Below, in pieces: positions 18,202 to 26,292 of a stretch of 64,000 nt of DNA. Each line of letters opens with the position of its first letter. Position 1 is the first letter of the stretch. A program made the position numbers and the translations under genes. Location of the stretch: contig JAWXCB010000066.1 of NCBI GenBank assembly GCA_034440455.1, forward strand, positions 45,668 through 109,667, written 5' to 3'. The notes under the pieces were generated by a model. The model had not been told where the DNA came from, did no database searches, and worked only from the letters and a program-made list of their open reading frames with translations. Source of the stretch: JAWXCB01 sp034440455 (GTDB lineage Bacteria > Bacteroidota > Bacteroidia > Chitinophagales > CAIOSU01).

Positions 18202-18579
18202 TCGCTCTGTTTGAAACTTTTTTTCACAACACACGTTTGTGTTGAAAATATTTCTGAAAAATATTGCAGGAATAATAATTTTACTCCTTCAAATTTTTGC
18301 TAAGACATAGATGAAGAAAATCAGGCACAATGAAATCAATTCCTTCGCGCAGGGCGTAGCAGGGAATTTAGTGTCATCTCTCCTCAAAGGCGAAGTGCTT
18401 GCCTTCAACTCGCACTCGTTCAATCCCATTATCCTTCCATTTTTTATCAGGCTCTGAATCGCGGCAATGTTTCGTGCCGGAGGTTGCCAGACAGCCGAAC
18501 GTGTTTTCGTTTTTTCCTGTTGCGGGAAAATTCGTTCTCATTTTTTTATTTGTTTGATTTAAAAATGTTCAGTTAGTAA
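18202..18579. other. Intergenic region ahead of the arginine operon
   Basis: No supported gene. A short hairpin (AACACA/TGTGTT at 18231-18246) follows the lipoprotein stop and may help termination. The rest looks like non-coding or decayed sequence, and the arg promoter should lie at its 3' end. Confidence 0.4.
18545..18552 (+). promoter_or_regulatory. Possible -7 box of the arginine operon
   Basis: TTTATTTG differs from TAnnTTTG at one base. A GTTG about 22 bp upstream (18519-18522) could serve as the -33 box. Distance to the first start codon is 27 bp. No arginine-regulator operator was recognised. Confidence 0.25.
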
Positions 18580-19215
18580 ATGGAAGAAAAAAAATTCAAC
18601 ATTCTTGTTGCAAATGAAAGCCACAGCAGCTTTGCAGAGACCATCTGCGCAGAAATTGAATCCTCTGCAAAAGCGCGCGGCACGGGAATCGCAAAACGTT
18701 CGCCCGAATACATCTGCAAAAAAATGAGCGAAGGAAAAGCGGTGATTGCTTTTTCCAACGAGGGCGAATGGGCGGGCTTTTGCTACATCGAAACCTGGAG
18801 CGATGAAACGCAGGTGGTGAATTCGGGTTTGATTGTGGCGCCTGCTTTCAGAAAAGACGGCTTGGCGAAAGCCATCAAAACAAAAATTTTCGAGCTGTCG
18901 CGAAAAAAATATCCACACGCAAAAATTTTCGGACTTACCACAGGGCTTGCCGTAATGAAAATAAACTCCGATTTGGGCTACGAGCCGGTGACATATTCCG
19001 AACTGACAACTGACGAAGCATTTTGGAATGGCTGCAAAAGCTGCGTGAATTATGAAATCCTGATGAGTAAAGAGCGGAAGAACTGTCTGTGTACTGCGAT
19101 GCTTTATGACCCGGTAGAAAAGGAAATAGAAAAAGAAGCGAAGGTGGTTGAAATGCAACGCAAAGCAGGTCTGTTTAGACGACTGAAACAAGTCGTAAAT
19201 TTTCTTTTCTTTTAA
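18580..19215 (+). CDS. GNAT acyltransferase heading the arginine operon (candidate acylglutamate synthase)
   Basis: 211-residue GNAT protein. The acetyl-CoA-binding region is visible as GLIVAPAFRKDGLAKAIK, followed by FGLTTGLAVMKINSDLGYEP. In Bacteroidota a GNAT gene of this type stands at the head of the arg cluster and is thought to supply the missing ArgA step, acylation of glutamate. Classical argA and argJ are absent here, which supports that reading. It lies 15 bp before argG. Acetyl versus succinyl donor cannot be read from the sequence. The C-terminus is lysine-rich and ends in a short hydrophobic tail. Confidence 0.75.
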   Translation: MEEKKFNILVANESHSSFAETICAEIESSAKARGTGIAKRSPEYICKKMSEGKAVIAFSNEGEWAGFCYIETWSDETQVVNSGLIVAPAFRKDGLAKAIKTKIFELSRKKYPHAKIFGLTTGLAVMKINSDLGYEPVTYSELTTDEAFWNGCKSCVNYEILMSKERKNCLCTAMLYDPVEKEIEKEAKVVEMQRKAGLFRRLKQVVNFLFF

Positions 19216-19230
19216 GCAACAATTCCTGAG

Positions 19231-20433
19231 ATGAAAAAAGAAAAAGTAGCGCTCGCCTTCAGTGGCGGGCTTGACACGTCCTTCTGTGTATTGTATCTGA
19301 AGAACAAATTGAATCTTGAAGTGCATGCGCTCACCGTGAACACAGGCGGATTCAGCGAGGAGGAAATAGAAAAGATAAAGCAACACGCGCTTGCGCTTGG
19401 CGCTGCATCCTTTCAATGTGTGGATGCGAGAGATGAATATTATCAAAAGGTGATTCGCTTTTTGATTTTCGGAAATGTGCTGAAGAACAACACATACCCG
19501 CTTTCTGTCAGCGCAGAACGTATCGTGCAGGCATTGGCAACTGCGCGTTTCGCGAAAGAAATCGGTGCGGAGCATGTTGCACACGGCAGTACGGGAGCAG
19601 GGAATGACCAGGTGCGCTTCGATATGGTGTTCAATATTATTCTGCCAAATGCAAAAATCATTACGCCCATTCGTGATTTGAAATTGTCGCGCGAAGAGGA
19701 AATTAACTTCCTGAAAGAAAATGGCGTGCAGATGAATTTTGAAAAAGCAAAGTACAGTATCAATAAAGGAATCTGGGGTACATCGGTAGGCGGCAGAGAA
19801 ACATTAAACTCAAAAGATTCTTTACCTGAAGATGCTTTTCCTACACAACTTTCAAAAAAGGAAAATCAAAACATTACTCTGCATTTTGACAAAGGCGAAT
19901 TGAAAGGAGTGAACGAGCAGCAATTTGAAAATCCTGTTGTCGCAATTCAAAAGGTAAACGAAATTGCCGCGCCTTTCGCAATCGGCAGGGATATTCATGT
20001 TGGCGATACGATTATTGGTATTAAAGGTCGTGTTGGATTTGAAGCTGCCGCACCACTCATTATTGTGAAGGCGCATCATCTTTTGGAAAAGCACGTGCTC
20101 ACCAAATGGCAGATCTATTGGAAAGACCAAATGGCTGCGTGGTATGGCAACTGGCTGCATGAAGGTCAGTATCTTGACCCGGTGATGCGCGATATGGAAG
20201 CATTCATGGCGCACATGCAACAGAATGTTACAGGCGATGTTTTTGTCACGCTGAAGCCTTACCAATTTTCTGTAACGGGCATTGAATCAGCGCATGATTT
20301 GATGTCAGCTAAATTCGGAAGCTATGGCGAAATGAATCGCACCTGGAGCGGTGATGACGTAAAAGGCTTCACCAAAATTTTCGGCAATCAAGCGAGCATT
20401 TATTATCAGGTGAACAACGAGACCATAGAGTGA
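19231..20433 (+). CDS. argG: Argininosuccinate synthase
   Basis: Condenses citrulline and aspartate with ATP hydrolysis to argininosuccinate. The protein has 400 residues. The PP-loop is at the N-terminus (LAFSGGLDTSFCV). Other conserved segments are AHGSTGAGNDQVRFD and INKGIWGTSVGGRE. The C-terminal multimerisation region runs to YYQVNNETIE. The stop codon overlaps a GTG that can start argC, so the two are translationally coupled. It is the second gene of the operon. Confidence 0.95.
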   Translation: MKKEKVALAFSGGLDTSFCVLYLKNKLNLEVHALTVNTGGFSEEEIEKIKQHALALGAASFQCVDARDEYYQKVIRFLIFGNVLKNNTYPLSVSAERIVQALATARFAKEIGAEHVAHGSTGAGNDQVRFDMVFNIILPNAKIITPIRDLKLSREEEINFLKENGVQMNFEKAKYSINKGIWGTSVGGRETLNSKDSLPEDAFPTQLSKKENQNITLHFDKGELKGVNEQQFENPVVAIQKVNEIAAPFAIGRDIHVGDTIIGIKGRVGFEAAAPLIIVKAHHLLEKHVLTKWQIYWKDQMAAWYGNWLHEGQYLDPVMRDMEAFMAHMQQNVTGDVFVTLKPYQFSVTGIESAHDLMSAKFGSYGEMNRTWSGDDVKGFTKIFGNQASIYYQVNNETIE

Positions 20434-21449
20434 AGAGTAAAACTGCTCGGATTCCCTTTAGGAGCGGGGTGAGGCTTTCAGCCGGCATCATCGGCAGCGG
20501 AGGCTACACAGGTGGTGAGTTGATTCGCTTGCTGGTAAATCATCCGTCTGTTGAAATTGCTTTTGCGCATAGTAAAAGCAATGCGGGTGAATTTATTTAC
20601 AAGGTGCATACTGACTTGCTTGGAGAAACCGATTTGAAATTCACCAACAAAATTGGAAGCGATATTGATGTTTTATTTCTCTGCACGAGTCATAACGATT
20701 CAAGGAAATTTCTGGACGCAAATTCTATTTCTCACAAAACAAAAATTATTGACTTGAGCCAGGATTTCCGGCTGAAGAAAAATAACGGAATTAAAGGGAG
20801 AGAATTTATCTACGGTTTGCCGGAATTGAATCGCGGTGAAATAAAAAAGTCAAACAGCATTGCCAATCCCGGATGCTTTGCGACTTGCATTCAATTGGCT
20901 TTGCTTCCGCTTGCGAAACAAAAATTATTAAACGGAGAAGTTCATGTTTCTGCAACAACCGGCTCAACCGGTGCAGGACAAGCGCCAAGCGAAACCACGC
21001 ATTTCAGTTGGCGGCAAAATAATCTCTCTGTTTACAAAGCTTTCGAGCATCAGCATTTAAATGAGATTGGCGAATCGCTTAAACAACTTCAAAAGAATTT
21101 TGAGTGTGAAATCAACTTCATTCCGCATCGCGGAAGTTTTACACGTGGAATTTTTGCCGGAATTTATGTGAACTCTGCTATGAAGATTGACGAGGCGAAA
21201 AATCTTTACCGGAAATTTTACAAGGAACATCCTTTCGTGTTTATCAGCGATGATGCGGTGGACTTAAAACAAGTGGTAAATACCAACAAATGCTTTCTGC
21301 ATTTAGCGCGTCATGGCTCCAAAATATTCATCACCAGCGTGGTTGATAATCTGCTAAAAGGCGCGTCAGGACAGGCTGTGCAGAATATGAATCTGATGTT
21401 TGGTTTGGATGAAACGACAGGATTGAAATTAAAAGCAACAGCGTTTTAA
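20430..21449 (+). CDS. argC: N-acyl-gamma-glutamyl-phosphate reductase
   Basis: Reduces acylglutamyl phosphate to the semialdehyde with NADPH. The Rossmann start AGIIGSGGYTGGELIRLL is clear. The catalytic Cys is in SIANPGCFATCIQLALLP, followed by TGSTGAGQAPSETTHF and HRGSFTRGIF. The frame opens at GTG 20430, giving 339 residues, but about 16 residues before AGIIGS come from a remnant of repeat family A (20454-20474). A second in-frame GTG (20469) lies inside that repeat and could be the real start (VRLSAGIIGS). The stop codon sits inside the left terminal repeat of the IVP element. Confidence 0.93.
   Translation: MKSKTARIPFRSGVRLSAGIIGSGGYTGGELIRLLVNHPSVEIAFAHSKSNAGEFIYKVHTDLLGETDLKFTNKIGSDIDVLFLCTSHNDSRKFLDANSISHKTKIIDLSQDFRLKKNNGIKGREFIYGLPELNRGEIKKSNSIANPGCFATCIQLALLPLAKQKLLNGEVHVSATTGSTGAGQAPSETTHFSWRQNNLSVYKAFEHQHLNEIGESLKQLQKNFECEINFIPHRGSFTRGIFAGIYVNSAMKIDEAKNLYRKFYKEHPFVFISDDAVDLKQVVNTNKCFLHLARHGSKIFITSVVDNLLKGASGQAVQNMNLMFGLDETTGLKLKATAF
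20454..20474 (+). repeat. Palindromic repeat family A, truncated copy in the argC start region
   Basis: CCCTTTAGGAGCGGGGTGAGG is followed by CTTT. It matches the right half of the family A repeat (compare 61170-61194). The left arm is missing. It is translated in frame as part of the ArgC N-terminus if GTG 20430 is used. Confidence 0.65.
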
Positions 21450-21856
21450 GTTATAGGTTGTAAGTTGTAAGTATGCAGAACTATAAAGATTTCAAAGTTT
21501 GGACAAAAGCGCACTCGCTCACTTTGGATGTTTATAAAGAAACAAAACAATTTCCAAGCGAAGAAAAGTTTGGCTTGACTTCGCAACTAAGACGCGCTTC
21601 GTCTTCCATTCCTGCGAAGATTGCAGAGGGCTGCGGAAAGAATACCAATGCGGAATTTCGCCACTTTCTGAATATCGCGCTTGGTTCAGCAAATGAAGTT
21701 GAGTATTTTTTGTTGTTGGCGAAAGATTTGCACTATTTACCAGAAGAAAATTTCAACGTATTGACAATTGATATTAATTCGATAAAAGCAATGCTCATTG
21801 CGTTAATCGCAAAAGTAAAGGCAACCTTAATCCCTAAAACTTAAAACCTACAACTT
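21448..21856 (+). mobile_element. IVP (four-helix-bundle) element with terminal inverted repeats
   Basis: The IVP gene is bounded by imperfect inverted repeats: left 21448-21471 (AAGTTATAGGTTGTAAGTTG...) and right 21833-21856 (reverse complement AAGTTGTAGGTTTTAAGTTT...), 20 of 24 positions matching. The left repeat includes the argC stop and the right one the IVP stop. The whole 409-bp unit sits between argC and argD in an otherwise tight operon. A related inverted pair without a gene lies at 39592-39694. No transposase is encoded, so mobility is inferred only. Confidence 0.5.
21473..21844 (+). CDS. Four-helix bundle protein (23S rRNA intervening sequence protein family)
   Basis: 123-residue protein of the IVP/S23 family, recognised by KDFKVWTKAHSLTLDVYKET at the start, then FPSEEKFGLTSQLRRASSSI, ANIAEG-like PAKIAEGCGK and the C-terminal helix. 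Members form four-helix bundles and pentamers; they were first seen in intervening sequences of 23S rRNA genes, and relatives include the Avd protein of diversity-generating retroelements. Here it is neither in an rRNA gene nor near a reverse transcriptase, but inside the arginine operon between inverted repeats. Its biochemical role is unknown. It has no role in arginine synthesis that I know of. Confidence 0.88.
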   Translation: MQNYKDFKVWTKAHSLTLDVYKETKQFPSEEKFGLTSQLRRASSSIPAKIAEGCGKNTNAEFRHFLNIALGSANEVEYFLLLAKDLHYLPEENFNVLTIDINSIKAMLIALIAKVKATLIPKT

Positions 21857-21862
21857 CTCAAA

Positions 21863-23062
21863 ATGAATCTTTTTGATGTTTACCCTCTGTTCGACATCAC
21901 ACCTGTAAATGCTCAGGGATGCTATCTCTGGGATAAAAATGGCACGAAGTATCTCGACATGTACGGAGGTCATGCGGTGATTTCTATCGGGCACAGCCAT
22001 CCGTATTATGTCAAAACGATTTCAGAACAATTAGAGAAAATCGGGTTCTATTCCAATTCTGTGAAAATTCCTTTGCAGGAAGAATTAGCGCACAAACTTG
22101 GTGAGTTGAGCGGCTACCCTGATTATCAATTGTTCCTTTGTAATTCAGGCGCTGAAGCAAATGAAAACGCACTTAAACTTGCTTCGTTTCATAATAAGAA
22201 GAAACGAATCATAGCGTTCAACAAATCATTTCACGGACGCACATCCCTTGCGGTTGCTGCAACTGATGACAAGAGTATTCACGCTCCAGTAAATGAAAAT
22301 GAGAACATCATTTTTCTTCAGTTTAATGATGTGGAAGCATTGCAGAGAGAAAATGGAAATGATGTTTGTGCGGTAATCATAGAAGGCATTCAGGGAGTGG
22401 GCGGTGTGAACATCCCTACAAATGAATTTCTCAAAGCCATTCGCTCATGGTGTACTCAGCATGGCGCTTTGATGATTTTGGACGAAATTCAATCTGGCTA
22501 TGGGAGAAGCGGAAAGTTCTTTGCACATCAGGCAATTCTCTCTGTAAAAGAAAACAGTCCGGCCCCTCCTCTCCCTTGGAGAGGGCGCGGGGGTGAGGCT
22601 CCAGACATCATAACAGTTGCAAAAGGAATGGGCAATGGATTTCCTGTTGCAGGTGTTTTGATTTCTTCCGAAATAAAACCCAAACATGGAATGCTGGGCA
22701 CTACATTCGGAGGAAATTATCTTGCCTGTGCTGCTGCAATTGCTGTTTTAGATGTAATAAAAAATGAAAAGCTGATTCAACATTCGACTGAGATGGGTAA
22801 CTATCTGATGAATAAGATTTCGGCTTTTGAAAGCGTCAGGGAAGTTCGCGGGCTTGGATTGATGATTGGAGTTGAATTGGAAATTCCATCTGCAACCATT
22901 CGAACTGAATTACTCAACAAGCATCATATTCTGACAGGCTCATCCTCTAACAAAAACACAATCAGGATTCTTCCTCCACTCACAATCACGCAGCAGGAAG
23001 CTGATATTTTTCTAAACGCATTTAAACAGGTTTTGAAAACAACAATGATTCCCGCGCAATGA
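21863..23062 (+). CDS. argD: Acylornithine aminotransferase
   Basis: Class III PLP aminotransferase converting acylglutamate semialdehyde to acylornithine. The protein has 399 residues. Motifs: NSGAEANENALKLA, SFHGRTSLAVAATDD, LMILDEIQSGYGRSGKFFAH and the PLP lysine in TVAKGMGNGFPVAGVL (about residue 254). About 15 residues (near 232-246, SPAPPLPWRGRGGEA) are encoded by an in-frame family A repeat placed just before DIITVAKG; this is extra to the family. The stop codon originally overlapped the argF' start (ATGA), and that junction is now duplicated 976 bp downstream. Confidence 0.94.
   Translation: MNLFDVYPLFDITPVNAQGCYLWDKNGTKYLDMYGGHAVISIGHSHPYYVKTISEQLEKIGFYSNSVKIPLQEELAHKLGELSGYPDYQLFLCNSGAEANENALKLASFHNKKKRIIAFNKSFHGRTSLAVAATDDKSIHAPVNENENIIFLQFNDVEALQRENGNDVCAVIIEGIQGVGGVNIPTNEFLKAIRSWCTQHGALMILDEIQSGYGRSGKFFAHQAILSVKENSPAPPLPWRGRGGEAPDIITVAKGMGNGFPVAGVLISSEIKPKHGMLGTTFGGNYLACAAAIAVLDVIKNEKLIQHSTEMGNYLMNKISAFESVREVRGLGLMIGVELEIPSATIRTELLNKHHILTGSSSNKNTIRILPPLTITQQEADIFLNAFKQVLKTTMIPAQ
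22563..22598 (+). repeat. Palindromic repeat family A, in-frame copy inside argD
   Basis: Hairpin CCTCTCC/GGAGAGG with a 3-nt loop, then GCGCGGGGGTGAGG. Its translation (PAPPLPWRGRGGEA) keeps the argD frame open and adds residues just before the PLP-lysine region. The situation resembles the Rickettsia palindromic elements that insert into genes in frame. Confidence 0.8.
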
Positions 23063-23084
23063 AGCAATTTACCTCCGTTCGTGA
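23048..23084 (+). repeat. 37-bp direct repeat, copy 1 (argD end)
   Basis: The 37 bases starting ATTCCCGCGCAATGAAGCAA are identical to 24024-24060. This copy holds the argD stop and a dead copy of the argF' start. Sequence identity ends abruptly on both sides. Confidence 0.9.
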
Positions 23085-24023
23085 ATCTTTGTGGGAAGAC
23101 TCCGAAATATGATTTGTGCTGACATTTTTCCCGCAACTATAACCCGATATTTTAAAAACAAAACGTTCCCTGTGTTCTATTTCAGAGAATCAAGCGCGGT
23201 GAAAGGGTAGGTAAGTTTTTTTAAGCACTCTGGGAAAATCTATTGTATTGGCTGCTATCATGTGTTGTGCGCGCAGGAGGTGAAACACAAAATCTATTCG
23301 GTTGATGATAAGAGCGCGGCTGATTCGCCCATTACGGTGATGCAGAAAATACAAAGCGGAACAGAACTGGCAATTGGAAAAGTGGTGAGCGGCAAGCTGA
23401 ACTATGCCAATGACTTTGCGTTTTCGGAAGTGGAGATGCCGGATGTTGCTTTTGCTCCTCTTGATAGCATACCATCAGAATTGCGGTTAAAAAGATATTG
23501 TTTCTCATGTTATAGGTTTTGATTGATACAGAATTCGCTCCTTAATTAATCTTCACAAGGTAGTCCATGATTGTTTGCGCGTTGCGACAAAAAGTTGAAA
23601 AAAAAATGCAAACTGCCAAATAGCGTTATCAACAATCATAAAATGAAATATTCAAAACAGATTTTGCTGGCTTGAAAAAACGACAAAAAATGCAGTTGCA
23701 GAACAGGCGGGAAATAAAGGCGGGAACTATCATATTCAGAAATCTGCCAATTTGGATTACGTTATTTTACGTAATACTTTTTGTAGGTGTTTTCCCGTAA
23801 GTGTTTTAGGGTAATTTGAGTATGGATAAATTGCCAATTTTGATTCCATTTTTTAGTTTGCATTATTCCCGCGAGATACAATTCAGAGGGAGGTGGATGC
23901 TTCCATCATCCACAGATTCTTGGCGAAGAAAGAATAATTGCACGTTGCTCTTTTTTGATACATTTGTCGCTTCCAAAAAATGCAACGCTTTTGAATTTTC
24001 TGTTTTATCAAGCTGCCAAAAAA
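23085..24023. other. Inserted 0.94-kb segment splitting argD from argF', no intact gene
   Basis: The segment lies between the 37-bp direct repeats. It contains an 86-codon frame (GTG 23262 to 23522) with text such as KIYSVDDKSAADSPITVMQK, which I do not recognise and which looks like part of a secreted protein whose signal peptide is in another frame. It also holds an inverted repeat TTACGT/ACGTAA (23757-23774). An ATG at 23816 is in frame with argF' and would add 73 unrelated residues; I reject it as a start. Confidence 0.6.
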
Positions 24024-24060
24024 ATTCCCGCGCAATGAAGCAATTTACCTCCGTTCGTGA
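24024..24060 (+). repeat. 37-bp direct repeat, copy 2 (argF' start)
   Basis: Identical to 23048-23084. This copy holds the functional argF' start codon (24034) and its first nine codons. Confidence 0.9.
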
Positions 24061-24985
24061 TATGCATGATGTAAACAAGTTTGTGCAGGAAGCACTTGCT
24101 CTCAAACAAAATCCACTGGTGCATTCTCAACTTGGAAAGAATAAAACGCTTGGATTGATTTTTTTGAATCCAAGTTTGCGCACGCGCATGAGCGCACAGA
24201 AAGCAGCTTACAATCTTGGGATGAACGTGATTACGGTGAGCATGGATAAAGAAGGCTGGTCAATTGAATTTGAAGAAGGCGCTGTGATGAACGCAGGTAA
24301 AACAGAACACATCAAGGAAGCGGCTGCGGTGATTGGGCAATATTGCGACATTGCCGGAATCCGTTGTTTTCCGGGATTGACTGACCGCCATTTCGATTAT
24401 GGAGAAGTGGTGCTCAATCAATTTATCCGTTATTGCAATGTACCCGTGGTGAGCCTTGAATCGGCAACGCTGCATCCGCTACAAAGCTTTGCCGACCTCA
24501 TCACCATCACAGAAAATTGGAATAAGCCATTGAAGCCGAAAGTTGTGCTTACCTGGGCGCCTCATATCAAAGCGCTTCCCCAAGCTGTGGCTAATTCATT
24601 TTCCGAGTGGATGACTGCCGCTGAAGTGGAGTTTATTATCACGCATCCTGAAGGTTATGAATTGGATGAAATCTACACAGAGGGCGATACGGTAACTTAT
24701 GATCAGGAAAACGCGCTGTTAAATGCAGATTTCGTTTATGTGAAAAACTGGTCGTCTTATCGTGATTACGGAAAAATACTTCCGGTTGAAAAAAACTGGA
24801 TGCTCACCAATGGTAAATTGGGAATAACGAATAATGCGAAAGTCATGCACTGTCTTCCGGTGAGGAGAAATGTTGAATTGCCCGATGAAATTATGGATGG
24901 AGAGAACACGTTGATTTTAAAACAGGCAGAAAACAGGATTTATGCAGCTCAAGCAGTTTTGAAAAAAATGTTAGCAGAAATTTGA
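24034..24985 (+). CDS. argF': N-acylornithine carbamoyltransferase (ArgF' type)
   Basis: Carbamoylates the still-acylated ornithine to acylcitrulline, the Bacteroidota/Xanthomonas variant of arginine synthesis. The start ATG 24034 (MKQFTSVRDMHDVNKF) is chosen because it matches the family N-terminus and the duplicated operon junction; length is then 316 residues. The carbamoyl-phosphate loop is FLNPSLRTRMS. Further motifs are HPLQSFADL and MHCLPVRRNVELPDEI. At position 90, where a Glu marks acetyl- and a Pro marks succinylornithine enzymes as I recall, this protein has Thr (GKTEHIKEA), so the acyl group is uncertain. It follows the inserted segment, so its expression from the operon promoter may be affected. 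Confidence 0.92.
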
Positions 24986-25010
24986 TTTCAACCTTTGTAA
25001 CTTTAAGAAC

Positions 25011-25232
25011 ATGAAGCACATCATTGAAATTGACGACAAAAGCGTAGCTGGAAAACGAATTGTCCGCCATTTGAAATCAGTAGCGCAACGGAACAAAGCA
25101 GTGACTATTCTCACGCCATCATCGCTTCAGGCAAAGGAAGATGCTGCGCTTGCACACTTGATCAGCGAGGGTTTGAAAAGTGGTATTGCAGATAAAAGCC
25201 GTGTGCTGAAAAAATTCGGCATCAAGCTATGA
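25011..25232 (+). CDS. Antitoxin of a RelE-type pair
   Basis: 73-residue small protein (IEIDDKSVAGKRIVRHLKSV ...) ending in a helical C-terminus. It overlaps the RelE-like gene by ATGA, the usual antitoxin-first arrangement. I recognise it as the kind of short antitoxin that precedes RelE toxins in Bacteroidota, but no DNA-binding motif is obvious. The pair is inserted between argF' and argB in the operon, in the same orientation. Confidence 0.7.
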   Translation: MKHIIEIDDKSVAGKRIVRHLKSVAQRNKAVTILTPSSLQAKEDAALAHLISEGLKSGIADKSRVLKKFGIKL

Positions 25233-25495
25233 ATATTGAGTTTACTCACCGGTTTGAAAAAGAAACCGATGAGATTACTGATTCCAAACTGCGGGAAAGA
25301 ATCAAAAATATCATTGAGGCGGTGCAAATTGCTGCAACTCCGCGTCAGATATCACAGTTAAAGAAACTCAAAGGCTTTAATAATTTTTATCGAATCAGAG
25401 TTGGCGAATATCGGATAGGCATTCAGATTAAGGGCGATACCATATTTTTTGCCGCGTTCGGTTTAAGGAAAGATATTTACCGCAGCTTCCCTTAA
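25229..25495 (+). CDS. RelE/ParE superfamily toxin
   Basis: 88-residue toxin of the RelE fold: FTHRFEKETDEITDSKLRER at the N-terminus, LKKLKGFNNFYRIRVGEYRI in the middle and a final RKDIYRSFP. RelE proteins cut mRNA on the ribosome. The conserved arginine and aromatic positions (YRIRVGEYRIG, then R-DIYR) are present and the frame is complete. Its stop codon lies two bases before the argB start, so the module is fitted tightly into the operon. Confidence 0.87.
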   Translation: MNIEFTHRFEKETDEITDSKLRERIKNIIEAVQIAATPRQISQLKKLKGFNNFYRIRVGEYRIGIQIKGDTIFFAAFGLRKDIYRSFP

Positions 25496-25497
25496 AA

Positions 25498-26292
25498 ATG
25501 GAAATATTACACATCATAAAAATCGGTGGTGACATCCTTGACGATGAACAGAAGTTGCATTCTTTTTTAAAAAATCTTGTTAAGGTTGAAGGAAAGAAAG
25601 TTCTTGTTCACGGTGGAGGAAAACTCGCAAGTTCGCTGAGCCTGAAACTCGGTATCGAACCTCAAATGCACAATGGCAGGCGCATCACTGATTTGGAAAC
25701 CGTGCGCGTGGTAACGATGGTTTATGCCGGATGGATTAATAAAAGTATTGTGGCAGAATTGAACGCATTAGGCGCAAATGCAATCGGACTTTCAGGAGCA
25801 GACGCGCAACTTATTCCGGCAGAGAAAAGACCTGTGCGTGAGATTGACTACGGTTATGCAGGAGATATTTTGCAGGAGAAAGTGAATGGAAAGTTTCTCG
25901 CGCTATTACTTGAATCGCACATGCTTCCCGTAATAGCACCCATCACCGCGGATGACAAAGGACAATTGCTCAACACCAACGCAGACACGATTGCATCTGT
26001 ATTGGCAGTTAGGCTCGCATCCCGCTATGAAGTGAATTTGATTTATTGCTTTGAAAAGAAAGGTGTGTTGCTTGATGTCAGCAAAGATGATTCGGTGATA
26101 AAGGATTTGGATAGAAATCGGTTTACTGAATTATCATCACAAGGTATTTTTGATAAAGGAATGATTCCGAAATTGGAGAACGCTTTTGATGCGTTGGATA
26201 AAGGAGTTAATCGTGTATTATTAGGTCATGCGGATGCAATTATTTCATTGACCGCGCAAACACAACATGAAGGAACGCTCATCCATAATTGA
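25498..26292 (+). CDS. argB: Acetylglutamate (acylglutamate) kinase
   Basis: Amino-acid-kinase family enzyme phosphorylating acylglutamate. The protein has 264 residues. IIKIGGDIL at the N-terminus and VLVHGGGKLASSL form the phosphate-binding parts. NGRRITDLETVRVV, AIGLSGADA and LLNTNADTIASVLAV are typical. It overlaps argE by 26 bp. No extra N-terminal arginine-sensing helix is visible, suggesting an arginine-insensitive form. Confidence 0.94.
   Translation: MEILHIIKIGGDILDDEQKLHSFLKNLVKVEGKKVLVHGGGKLASSLSLKLGIEPQMHNGRRITDLETVRVVTMVYAGWINKSIVAELNALGANAIGLSGADAQLIPAEKRPVREIDYGYAGDILQEKVNGKFLALLLESHMLPVIAPITADDKGQLLNTNADTIASVLAVRLASRYEVNLIYCFEKKGVLLDVSKDDSVIKDLDRNRFTELSSQGIFDKGMIPKLENAFDALDKGVNRVLLGHADAIISLTAQTQHEGTLIHN

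Noticed and set aside
18559..19584. Minus-strand 341-codon frame opposite the GNAT gene and argG
   Set aside because: Covers two clear genes on the other strand and resembles no protein.
21473..21844. IVP gene as the Avd component of a diversity-generating retroelement
   Set aside because: No reverse transcriptase, template repeat or variable repeat is found nearby.
23262..23522. 86-codon frame inside the argD-argF' insert as a real gene
   Set aside because: No family recognised, and the signal-peptide-like text upstream is in a different frame; treated as a remnant.
23816..24033. Upstream ATG extending argF' by 73 residues
   Set aside because: The extension lies in the inserted segment and is unlike the family; ATG 24034 matches the expected N-terminus.
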